The notes below the pieces were generated by a model. The model searched no databases and was not told the DNA's origin. It saw nothing but the letters and a program-made list of their open reading frames with translations. Shown here piece after piece: positions 11,151 to 22,361 of a DNA stretch of 64,000 bases. The position numbers and the translations under genes are program-made. How positions within the stretch are numbered: the first letter of the stretch is position 1; each line of letters begins with the position of its first letter. The stretch spans positions 782,330 to 846,329 of the forward strand of contig NW_026705222.1 in NCBI RefSeq assembly GCF_029867415.1. Direction: 5' to 3'. The stretch comes from Vicia villosa. Taxonomy: Eukaryota; Streptophyta; Magnoliopsida; Fabales; Fabaceae.

Positions 11151-13039
11151 ATGTCAGGCAACCAAGCACGCATCAGACAGGGTAGAGAGACACAGACTGC
11201 GTCGGCTAGACGCGAGCGGGCGGCGGCGCAGCTGGCGTCGACACAGGGACGGGGGCAGGGCCGGGGACGACGTGTGCGAGTTCCCGTGGAGATGGAAGAG
11301 GGTACTTCTACATCTGGATCGAGGAGTCGGCTGGCTCGGGTATCTTCTTCCCGCCAGCGAGAGGAGGAGGAGGAGGTGACAGTGCCATACCACGAGGCGG
11401 AGGGGGTACCAGATGTTGACCCTCCACTCGGGGAGGAGGATGAGCAGGAGGACAGCTACCCGGGAGGGCCCATTGACACATCCGTGCTGATTACCTACCA
11501 CGATCACGTCGCTCGGCGTATTTGGGAGGGAGAGGTATTTTTTATAATTTGCCCGACTACATTATTTAACCGTTTATAATTTAGACGTTTATTCAATATT
11601 TTCTTAACGGTCTATTTAACATACGCTTTTATTTGTTTTTTTTTGTAACAGGAGAGAGAGCCGTTGAAAATGGTGAACCACACCCAGAAGATTTTCAGTC
11701 TGTTTAAACCGACTGCTGAGTGGTTTAACGACTCGGTGAGAGCTTCAGGGCTTAGTGGGCTCTGCATGACGGGGTATACCACCATCAGCCACGACATGCA
11801 GGGGGCTTTTGTGGAGCGGTGGCACAAGGAGACATCTTCTTTCCACTTGCCGGTTGGGGAGATGACGATCACCTTGCATGATGTGCAGTGTCTTCTCCAC
11901 CTGCCGATTAGGGGGCCACTGTTGACCCACTCCCGGATCCAGAGGATCGAAGCCACTAAGTGGATGACGCTCTATTTGGGTACGGAGCCCGAAGTTGCTG
12001 ACTACGAGTGCATCACGACATCTGGGCCTCATATCCGGTTCATCACACTGAGCCGCTATTTCAAGCACCACCTGGATGCGGCGGCCGATGCCGAGCAGGC
12101 GGGTGACGAGCTATTCACAGAGTATCACCGTGGCTGCGCTCTCCGGTGCTGGTACATGCATGTGGTAGGCGCTGCAGTCTTTGTGGACAAGAGTGCAAGG
12201 TACGTCGACGTGACCTACCTCCGCTATTTCAAGGACCTGACCACCATTCACTAGTGGAACTGGGGGGGCAGCTACTCTGGCATACCTATACCAGAAGCTG
12301 AATGAGGCCTCCAACTGGAGGACGAGGCAGTTGGTCGGATCCTGCACACTACTTACGGTACGTTTCATTTTAATTGTTTCGTATTATTTATGTTTCGTAT
12401 TTATTTTTAATACATTATCGTGTTTGTGTTTCAGAGATGGATCATCTCTTACTTCTCCTGCATCCATAGCTTTCACATTGATCCTGCGTACGTTGACGTC
12501 ATGCCCAGGGCCGCCAGATACGTTCTCTAGAGGGGGAACAATGCGGTGGGACCATACCGTGGGTACCTCGACCGCACGATGCACGACGACGTCACCTAGA
12601 GGCCATTCAGCGACTACACTCAGGTTGTCCCCTTTGACGGCATCGCTTTATATTCTGGCTGGTTGGCATGCGGGACCGGCATCATGGTCCGGTATCTCCC
12701 TGAGCGGTGCATGCGTCAGTTCGGATTTGTGCAGATGATACCCAGGTCACCTTTTGAGGCTGCTCTCGACACAGTGACCCGAGTGCAGCTCACTGCCATA
12801 TTTGCGGATTGGGAGTATCATGTGGTACCAGAGGAGTATCGTCGCACTCGGGTCACCCAGGACTGGCACAGTGCGGAGGGATACGTCACATGGTTCTACC
12901 GGGTGTCACATCCTCTGCTGACACCCGACGCTCCTGGCGCTCCTAGGCCAGCACACGAGGAGATCCTGGAGAACCAGCAGGACGAGGATGACCACGCCAT
13001 TGATCTCCTGCCGATCTGCCAGCGGATAGAGATGCTTGG

Positions 13040-16000
13040 TGTAGCAACCTGCCTTGAAATTTATAACTTAGAGAGTCGCCACCTATTCTGAAGGGCGAAT
13101 AGGAAACCCTACGCAGTATAGAGATCAGGGTAAGATACCATATTCAGGTCGAGGGAAGGTGTTAGGCACCCTCAACCCTTTCCTAAAGGCTAACACTTAA
13201 AGATAAAGGTTTACGGCAAAACATAAAGAAAGATGACAGACAGTAAAATAGGGTTAGAGGCTAATTATTTGAACATGATTAGGGTTTGAAGGAAGGGGGA
13301 CTCGCCTTGTTGCCAAGTGCCTACGTATCTCCTTATGGAGAATCAGAGTCAACGTAGTTCGGGGACAGGGTTGTACGCCTTGAATTTGATTTGATATGGT
13401 TTGGAGGCTTTTTGAATGGCCTATCGTAGTTTTGAATAAGGATGAAAATCCGTAGTTTGATTTGAAGTGTTCTTGAATGTTTTGAGTTTGGGAAGTGTTT
13501 TAGGATGTGGGCGTACAACCCTGATTTGATATGTTACCGTTAGTTGCGATGATCAATAGGTTTAATCACCATAGTTAACGGATTGAATGAAGGATTGCTA
13601 ACCATTCTAATCGATAGATTCGATTATCACGAATAGCAAATGAGTATGTTTTAAATAATTATTAGTTTATCGTTATCCCTCATAATCAATAGGTTTGATT
13701 ATTACACGATAACGAATTGGATATGCTAATCATCATAACCAATAGATTTGGTTAAAACCATTTAGCAAATTAATTTGTATTTTGAATGAATTATTTTAAT
13801 TAGAAGGAAATTATTTATCATGCTTAACTTACAACAACAAGTTGATTTTAGTCATTCTTATTCTAACTATATTTAATTTTATAATACTTTCCTCCATTCA
13901 AATTTTATTTTGGTTTACAAAAATAATAAAAGAACAAATAATTAACAAATTATATGATGATGATATATTTACTAGCATACTAAAACCATGGGTAATTGTT
14001 TACCATTATATTAGTAAGAATGGAAGAAAAAAAACACAACCAGTAGCGTTAACAGTCACGTGGAAACAACATGATCGCATATAACCATCTCAAATTGACG
14101 TCAAAGCGAACCGCAAAGACCCACATCATATGAATAAAACATAATAAATAAGAAATACATAAATTAGATCAACAACATGGACATTACATACTAGAGTGCA
14201 TAATGTTATAGTCTTTGAAGTACTTACCTTAGATCCAATTGGATATTATTTTCCTGTATATCAACGCTAGCGGAAATATCAAGAGGTGGTCATCCAGCAG
14301 TCCAATTTGTGATGCGTTCTCGCAAACGGTGGTGGTTGATTCTTCTCAGTGGTGTTTAGGGGTGTAAGCGGGTCAAAAAAATCCAATTAAATCGACAATC
14401 CAAACCAAACCAACCCGAAATTAAACCGATTATTATTGGTTTGGTTTAAAAACCGAACCAAACCAATAAAAACCGATGTGGTTTGGTTCGGTTCTCGGAT
14501 TTAGTTTTTAGGAACCGCCAATCCGATGAACCGAACCAATGGAAATAATGACGCTTTAAATATTTTATTCTACCCATCATTAAACTCAATTTTTTTATCG
14601 GTCCAACTATTATCCATCTTTGTTTACACTTCCTTCCTTTAAGCAAAACACGCATCTAGAATCAAACTCTAAAGCATAGACAATAGAAACCATAAGTCAC
14701 AAAAGTTATGCTTTCACAGAACTGCTGCTCTTGCTGCCCACAACTATTGTTCCTTTCACTACTGTCATTATGATATGTTATGGTCGTCTTCTTCGTATTC
14801 AAGTTCTCTTTGTTAATTTTCATATATTTTTGTACCTTTTTTTTCTTCTTTTTCTTCATCAAAACTCATTTAGATCTTGTTACAAAATAGTTTTGATGTG
14901 TGTTTGAGGTGTGAAACATGTTAATGAATGTGTGTTTTGTTATATTCTATATGTTAAGCTTTGAAATCCCTTTCCAACTTTCTGATACTAAGTGTTAACT
15001 TTTATATTTGATAGGAAACTTGCAAAGGAAATGATGTCACTATTTCGTATGGAATAAGAGCAACTTGTAATTTGTTTGAACAAATATAGCATGAAACATA
15101 TTATTTTAAAAAATAATAGTATAAAATACACCAAAAATACGATAATGGAGAATATACAGATGAATATAATGTTTAAAAAATAATAGTATAAAATACACCA
15201 AAAAACACGATAATGGAGAATATACGGATGAATATAATATTTTAAAAAATAAATATTGTAAACCGATCAACCAAACCAAACCAAACCGAACCAAACCGGT
15301 TAGTTTGGTTCGGTTCCATTTTTGAAAAATGTTGAAAACCGAACCAAACCAAACCGATGGAAATATCATTGGTTCGGACCTTTTTTCAACCAAAAACCGG
15401 TCCAACCCGATCCGATTACACCCCTAGTGGTGTTGGGTTGAAAGGCTCTTGCTCTTCTTCTTTCCTTTACCGGTCAAACAGACTCGAAGTGAACGTATTT
15501 ACAGTGTTGGTAAAATTTGGCCTCCCCTAATGTCAAAAAATATCCTCTATTTATAATGTTCAAATTAGGGTTTTCTACACCTAATGGGCCTATTACCCAA
15601 TTAACTTAATAATTATAAAAAGAAAAAAATCCTAATAATACTAATATTTAAATTAATACTAATAATCCTAATAATATTAATCCTATAAATAATAATAGTT
15701 AATAATAATAAAAATGATTATCCTATTAAAATTGATAATAATACTAATCAGTAAATATTAACTATAAATAATAATATTAAAATTAATTCTAATAAGACTT
15801 ATCATTACCCAAAAAATAATCCTAATATATATATAATTATTAAAACCTAATATTACCTAATGAAAATCCTATTAATATTAACATTAATAATAAAAATTAA
15901 TAACGCTAAATACTAATAATTAGTTATGATAAAAAAATAAAAAATAATAATCAGAACGAATGTTAGTAAAACCTAAAACACCCCAAAAATGGTAACCTTG

Positions 16001-16164
16001 TAATAATTGGGCCCCACGTTTGGGTCCTACGTCCCTGTTTTAACTCAACCTGATTTATAAGAGAGCAGGTTTGACAATAGAAATGTCAAACCTCATGACT
16101 CTTAATTTTGACCCTTGATGAGTTAAAAGACCTGAATTGATCGGGCAAATTTTGGGGTACAACA
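13040..16164 (-). repeat. 3' LTR of the Ogre-like element
   Basis: Begins TGTAGCAACCTGCC and ends GGGGTACAACA on the plus strand. It is 3125 bp long, of which 1078 bp are a hAT-type insertion plus its target duplication. Confidence 0.88.
14357..15426. mobile_element. Non-autonomous hAT-type element
   Basis: Termini TAGGGGTGTAA and TTACACCCCTA are flanked by a perfect 8-bp duplication GTGGTGTT (14349-14356 and 15427-15434). The other LTR of the host retrotransposon carries the uninserted sequence CAGTGGTGTTGGG (~23670), which proves a clean 1070-bp insertion. Subterminal regions are rich in GGTTTGGTT/AACCAAACC repeats. No transposase frame is present; the short frames inside are not recognisable. 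The 8-bp target site and the TIR sequence fit the hAT superfamily. Confidence 0.88.
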
Positions 16165-16178
16165 GCTGCCCCTGTTCA
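16165..16178 (-). other. Polypurine tract of the Ogre-like element
   Basis: The minus strand reads GAACAGGGGCAGC immediately before the 3' LTR start TGTTGTACCCC. The equivalent position of the Ogre-type LTR at 37269-40227 has GGGTCAGC. Confidence 0.65.
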
Positions 16179-16379
16179 ATCTTCTTAAACCTGAAGAGTC
16201 AGGTAGGCACGTCTGCCTATCGTGATCTAAAGGTAGAAGATGATTGAACACTGAAGTGCCCCGAAGTTTGCATTTGTTGGGGAAGAAGCTCTGTGGAAGA
16301 TGGGCTTACAGATGCCACCCAATTATTTGACAAGATGCTTGTCTAGAGCATATGCTCTTCATATCGGGATCATATTGAT

Positions 16380-18560
16380 TGTATATGAGGAGATATAAGG
16401 TGATGTCTTACGTAAGACTACCTGAAGAGGTTCCTGAATAGGGTATATCAAAGGTTGATGCGAAGAAGCTTAGGCTTTGAACAATGCTTAGGAAGAATGT
16501 CTTGGAGAAGACTAACTGAGGAGTTCTTTAAAAGAACTAGGTGTATCTTAGAAAAGATTAGATAAATATTTTAAGAAAGCTACCTAGAAAGGCATGGTGT
16601 GTCTTTAACAAGACTGTCCTAGATAGGCTGAGATGTGTCTTAAACAAGATTCACTTGGAGAGGTTTTTAGACGGAGATGGGATGTCTTAAACAAGATTAA
16701 CCTAAAGAAGTTGAGACATGTCTTAAACAAGACTACCTAGAAAAGCTCCTAAAAGATATGAAGTATCTTGAACAAGATTACCTAGAGAGGTTTCTAAAAA
16801 GATATGAGATATCTTAAGCAAGATTACCTAGAGAGGCTTCTAAAAAGATGTGAGATATCTTAAACAAGGTTACCTGGAAAGGTTCCTATAAAGGATAAGA
16901 TACGTTTTAAACAAAACTATCTAGAAAGATAAAGAGAACGGTATGTTTTAAACAAAACTAATCTAGAAAGATTCCTATAAAGGACATAAGACGTTTTAAA
17001 CAAAACTACCTAGAAAGGTTCCTATAAAGGACATAAGACGTTTTAAACAAAACTACCTAGAAAAGTTCCTATAAAGGACATAAGACGTTTTAAATAAAAC
17101 TACCTAGAAAGGTTCCTATAAAGGACATAAGACGTTTTAAACAAAACTACCTAAAAAGGTTCCTATAAAGGACACGAAATGTTTTAAACAAAACTACCTA
17201 GAAAGGTTCCTATAAAGGTCGTGGAACGTTTTAAACAAAACTACCTAGAAAGGTTCCTATAAAGGATACGAAGCATTTTAAACAAAACTACCTAGAAAGG
17301 TCAGGATATGTCTTAAACAAGACTGCTTGGAAAGATTTGGATGATTGTCTTGGACAAGACTACCTGGAGAGGTGAGAAATTCTTAGATTGCTTCTGGATT
17401 GCCTTTGAAGAAAGACTTGAAATGAGGTATTAGAATTGTGTCTGTTAAGATTGAATCGTTGATACGATCGTATTTGCACTGTAATTAGATGATAACATCT
17501 TTTTGATTATGGAATGACCTGAAAAGGCAGCGTTAGTTTTATGCAATGTCATGATGCATGTGTCATGTAATGAGATTCTCAATGAGAATTATGCATGTAT
17601 GCCTATCCCACACTGCGGGATGTGAATAGTATAGGCGTGAGGAGATCAAATATGCAACAATGCTCTTTGTATGATGCTGGTATGACTTCCCGAATATCGG
17701 AAATTTTGAGGGATGTGCCCCTTGATTTGAAGGAGGGACCTTTCGAGGGAACTCGAATTTCACCATGTCTTGCCTGATATGCATTGCCCCAGTGTTTGAA
17801 TTCTTGAAAGATATGCCCCATAGTCAATAGAATTCTGGATTGTATGCCCCTGTTCTAGGAAAACCCTCGGAACGTGGTTACCCCATCTAAGGGTCTTTAT
17901 CAGGAATGATCGTCTTTGATTAGGCCAGTTTAGGGGTCTCCTTGATGCTAAGTGTTGGTTTGAATATGAAGCGGATGTTGAGTCATGCGTTTCGGTCGCG
18001 CCTGACGGATAGTGATTTGCTGGGTACTCAGAATGAGATGATGTCTTTTATAAGATTACCTGAAGAGGTCCTTGGAAAGGAACGTGAACTTGTCTTAAAT
18101 AAGACTGAGCTTTAAACAAAGCTCGAAGGGATGTGTTGCGTAAAGGGTCAGAAATATTCCTATAGAGGATAAAGACCGTTTTTAGGAACGCGAGGTTTTG
18201 AACAAAACTCAGGGAATACATCTTGAAGAAGACTACTCTAGAAAGAATGGTGAATTGTCTTAGAAAAGACTCTGTACTTTAAATAAAGTTTGACAAGGTT
18301 TTTTTTGGAAGCGTAAGAGAAGTTTGAATATGTCTTAAAAGACTAACTGAAAATAGTTAAGAAACGTCTTACAGAAGACTATTTGGAAATGAATATATCT
18401 TAGAGAAGATTGTCTGAAAGGGTTTGAAAATAGAAAGGATAAGAAGGCGGGTCTTAAAAAGACTGTTTGGAAAAGGTTCCTAGAAAGGGTAAGAAGTATT
18501 TGAACACGTCTTAAAGAAGACTATATGGACAGATTGAAAAGTACCCTATAAATGTTCCTG
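16380..18560. repeat. ~47-bp subrepeats in the retrotransposon 3' region
   Basis: Imperfect tandem repeats around the core TTTTAAACAAAACTACCTAG and AGGTTCCTATAAAGGA. The units are nearly perfect from ~16975 to 17300 (period 47 bp) and more diverged either side, with related TCTTAAACAAGA units out to ~18560. They occupy the noncoding part between gag and the 3' LTR. Tandem subrepeats in this region are a known habit of Ogre elements. Confidence 0.75.
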
Positions 18561-19977
18561 AAAAGGATGCGAGAGTGGCATCGACATCATCTGATACTGA
18601 GCTACCTTTGCAACGTGCCCCCAGGTAATGGGCTTACCCCATGGGCTATTCAGCGTCCTTGAGAGATTCCATGGATCTTGATTTGATTGCCCCATGTAAA
18701 TGGGATAAATGACGAGTTACGCCCCGTGTGCATTTCAGCTATCTCAGTCATGTGTGAGAGATGCTTCTTCTTTTGACAAGCTTTTAAAAGCTACTTCGTC
18801 AGTCAGTAGGATTTTTAGACATTAACCATGCCCCATGCAACTTCTCCCTGATGTTAACATTTAAATCTATATAGACAAGTGTACTTTATAATGAAATGCA
18901 AATGCATACGTCTGTCTTGAAAGTTTGAAAACATTTTTTTTGAGTAAAACAAAGTTTTTTTTTTTTAAGAAAGTGATATCAACTCAAGAGTTATAGTAGA
19001 CCTTAAGGAGTCAGGATACCTTTGGTAACGATATGCTTTCGAACTAACCATGCTTCAGTTAGGACTTTTAAAGGTTGTAACGTGGCCTGGTTCACGGTTT
19101 AAAGAAACAAAAGATAAAGGCTCAAAGTTTATTTGTACCCATCCCAATCTTCGTGATGTTCTCCAGTCCTATGCTCAGTTAGCTATGCATTTAGTCTCCA
19201 AAAGAATTTGGGAATTGTGACATTGACATTTATGATGGTTCAAAAACCAAAGGTTTATCTGCAAAGGCAGTCATTCTCCTTTTTGTAGTATTTTCCTTTT
19301 GTCGAAGGTACATAGTAACCTTTTCGACTTTGTTATCCCTGACTTTTTCTGAACTGTTTGTTTTAAAACTACAGTTAGCGGGATGCCCCAATTTTGCCTA
19401 AGTCTCCTTAATAGGTTTTGACTTAGCAGGCTCTTGCATTGCTTTCTTTTTCTTTGAGGACATTGACTGCCGGTCTTAATGATGACGGAGAACCATCGGT
19501 GGTTATGTTCAAAGGAACAGTTTGGAATAATTAAGTTAACTGAGCAGCTACCCTACCCCAGGTTATATATTAAGGGTTTTATTTTATATGAAGGAAAACT
19601 CCTACTTCTTTAGGCTCAAAGGGGTTGACAAGGGATTAACATCCTTATATCTCCACTGTATTAGAATTGAAACAATGCCTGTACATCGTCAACACGGTCT
19701 GTTCGAAAGCGTACTATATGAGATTGTGGTATCGTTTTCGTCATTCTCCCTCTAAAGGTGTAAAACTTTCAGCGAGAGTTGAATATCACAAATGAGAAAA
19801 TCGAGTAAAAACACAGTTTTAAATATAGTGAGAACACTAGGAATGAATCAAGACAAACGTAAGCAATGCATTAATGATTGTTGTAAAGTACATAGCATAT
19901 GTCATAAGACTAATGTTTAAACAAACTGAAAGAAATTGCAAATGGAAACAAAACTAATGATCTAAGAAATCCTCCTT
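18561..19977. other. Noncoding interior of the Ogre-like element
   Basis: This lies directly downstream (minus sense) of gag, where an autonomous element would carry pol. No protease, RT, RNase H or integrase motif is seen in any frame. It contains isolated low-complexity tracts, e.g. a T-run near 18958. Confidence 0.6.
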
Positions 19978-21495
19978 CTAGCCACCTATGGTGTTAGACT
20001 TGCTAGGATCTTCGAACTCAATGAGCCCTTCTTCAATCAAATCTTGGATCTTGTGCTTCAATGGACCACAATCCTCTGTATCATGACCAGGACTATCTGA
20101 ATGATAAGCGCACCTAGCATGATGCTTGTACCCGGGAGCGGGGTTAGTCGGAGCTGAATATGGAGGCAGCAGAGTTATCAAGTTCTGACTGAGCAGATGT
20201 TGCAAAGCTTGAGACAGTGGCATGTACAACGGGGTGAATGATCGTTTTGGCTTGGACCTCCAGGTGCGTTGGCCACCCTGGTGCTTTTGCTGATCCCTTT
20301 GTTGTAATACTGGTGTCTGATTAACCAGGATCGCTCCAACAGTGTTGGGTTCCCTTTTTCCGTCATATGACTTTTTTGTGTGATAGGAACCTGAGGGTGC
20401 CCCTTGTATCTTCCCATTTTTTATCCCATCTTCAATTCTTTCGCCAATGACTACCATGTCCGAGAACCCCGAAGATGTGCATCCGACCATCTTGTCGTAG
20501 TATGGTCCTTGCAAAGTGCTCATAAATATGTCCACCAGTTCTTTGTCCTTTAGGGGAGGTTGGACTCGAGAAGCCATTTCCCTCCACCTTTGGGCATACT
20601 CCTTGAATGATTCATCCTTCTTATGTAACATGTTTTGTAATTGCATCCGATCGGGTGCCATGTCCAGGTTGTACTTGTAATGCTTTAAGAAGGTGTTGGC
20701 CAGATCATTCCAGCTTCGGACAGAAGACTTCTCTAGTTGCATGTACCAGTCAATAGACGCTCCGCTCAAACTTTCTTGAAAGAAGTGTATCATCAGTTTT
20801 TGATCGTGAGCATAAGCAGCCATTTTTCGCACATACATGCGCAAGTGATTCCTCGGACATGTGAGTCCTTTGTATTTCTCGAAGTCGGGAATCTTGAATT
20901 TGCGAGGGATAGTCAAGTCTGAGACCAAACTCATTTCGAAGGCATCCACATCAAAGACATCGTATCCTTCTATCACTTTTAGTCTCTCCTCCAGTGCCTT
21001 GATTTGTTCACTACCCTTGGAGTCTTCCCTAGAGTTAGGAATAGACTGTTGTGTTTGAGGTACTTGGTCTGAGTTGTCCACCTCTTGCACTCCGTATTGT
21101 AGATCCAGGTAATCATCGTCCTTAGGGACATTGCTAGCAGGAATGCGCACTGTGCGGGTTGTCCCTTTCGTTTGTGGAGTGGGGACAAATCCTTCTTGGG
21201 AGGTTTCTCCTTTCTCTTGGAACTGAATAGTTCTCCTGACAGATCGGGCCTGAGATTTGTCCTTAGCGGGGCCAAAGCCTGAAACAAACCCTAGCAGCGG
21301 GTTTTCGTCATTAGGGATCTCATCCTGAACCAGGGCATCCCCAGACTGAACCTCTTTTGCTTTGTCTTGTTTGTCTAGGAGGGCCTTCATGAATTCTAGC
21401 ATCTGAGCCATACCTCCTTTAACCTCTTCCACGCTAACCTTTAGTTGATCCACTTCCTCACGAAGGGCGGCTTGATTCTGTTCCAACTGATCCAT
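19978..21495 (-). CDS. Retrotransposon Gag polyprotein, Tat/Ogre type
   Basis: An intact 505-residue frame. Residues 1-50 (MDQLEQNQAALREEVDQL...) look like a coiled coil. About 195-370 is the retrotransposon gag core, with MIHFFQESLSGASIDWYMQL, RMQLQNMLHKKDESFKEYAQ, RWREMASRVQPPLKDKEL and the following YYDKMVG. Near 455-475 a zinc-knuckle-like Cys/His cluster reads CAYHSDSPGHDTEDC. The protein would form the cytoplasmic virus-like particle and package element RNA. The frame ends soon after the knuckle with its own stop (FEDPSKSNTIGG), and no pol frame follows. The start chosen is the first Met after an ~870-bp leader. An intact gag in an otherwise pol-less element fits supply of the remaining proteins by an autonomous Ogre relative. 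Confidence 0.87.
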   Translation of the reverse strand: MDQLEQNQAALREEVDQLKVSVEEVKGGMAQMLEFMKALLDKQDKAKEVQSGDALVQDEIPNDENPLLGFVSGFGPAKDKSQARSVRRTIQFQEKGETSQEGFVPTPQTKGTTRTVRIPASNVPKDDDYLDLQYGVQEVDNSDQVPQTQQSIPNSREDSKGSEQIKALEERLKVIEGYDVFDVDAFEMSLVSDLTIPRKFKIPDFEKYKGLTCPRNHLRMYVRKMAAYAHDQKLMIHFFQESLSGASIDWYMQLEKSSVRSWNDLANTFLKHYKYNLDMAPDRMQLQNMLHKKDESFKEYAQRWREMASRVQPPLKDKELVDIFMSTLQGPYYDKMVGCTSSGFSDMVVIGERIEDGIKNGKIQGAPSGSYHTKKSYDGKREPNTVGAILVNQTPVLQQRDQQKHQGGQRTWRSKPKRSFTPLYMPLSQALQHLLSQNLITLLPPYSAPTNPAPGYKHHARCAYHSDSPGHDTEDCGPLKHKIQDLIEEGLIEFEDPSKSNTIGG

Positions 21496-22341
21496 TGATT
21501 TCTTCTGCTGAAATCTTGTTTGATAGTATGGTCGGGATGTTAGGTTATCCTTCCCAATGGTTCCTTGGTCTGGAGATAGAAGAGGAATCTTCTCTTAATG
21601 TCATGAAAATGATGTGTATGCCATGCATGATGCGTATGATATCCTTTTTTCTTTTTTTTCTTTTTTTTTGAATAAAAATACGACGCAAGAATGCACATGA
21701 TGTATGATGAATGAAAAAAGAAATAACAAAAATAATGATCAACACAATATATGCATATAGCACAAATCACACAAGTTCATAGGTTCGACGTAGCGGCTCT
21801 TGGGAGCCAACCTTTTAATAGGGGGTGTTCTAGAAGGTCTCATGGGGTCGTTCGTAACCTCCGAGACTTTTTGTCTCTTTGGATTTTAGAACAACTCATT
21901 TTATCCATGAGGTTCGAATTTTTGGGGTAGGTTCTCGGAGAGATCAGCCAAGTATCCAGTCCTGCCCTCAACAAATTCAAGCCTCGTTTTGGACATTTCC
22001 GAATACTCAACCCACTCCGAGTGGAGTTATCAATGAGACTCGTAGGAGATTCATACTCCCCTATTGATCTCAAAGTTAACCCCCACACTTAGGGTTTTAA
22101 CACAACATAATGCCAGCAGTGCATATAAAAATACAACAATTAGGCAATTAAATATAAATATATTAACAAAAACAATTAAATATAAACATATTATAAACAA
22201 TTAAATATTTTTTAGATAAAAAACAAAAAATAATTGCAAACCCTAAAAAAAAGCGAATTAGCCAAACCCTAAAAAGTTGTCAAACCTAAACCCTGCCAAA
22301 ACCTAAAACCTATAGGAGCATAGTATTCACCATTTAAGCCA

Positions 22342-22359
22342 TCCCCAGCAGAGTCGCCA
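22342..22359 (-). other. Primer binding site (tRNA-Arg type)
   Basis: The minus strand reads TGGCGACTCTGCTGGGGA two bases after the 5' LTR. Ogre elements are described as using tRNA-Arg; the exact tRNA match was not computed. Confidence 0.75.
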
Positions 22360-22361
22360 GC

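Noticed and set aside
13842..14084. 80-codon frame present twice (also 23164-23406)
   Set aside because: It lies in the LTRs of the Ogre-like element; conservation is due to recent LTR identity.
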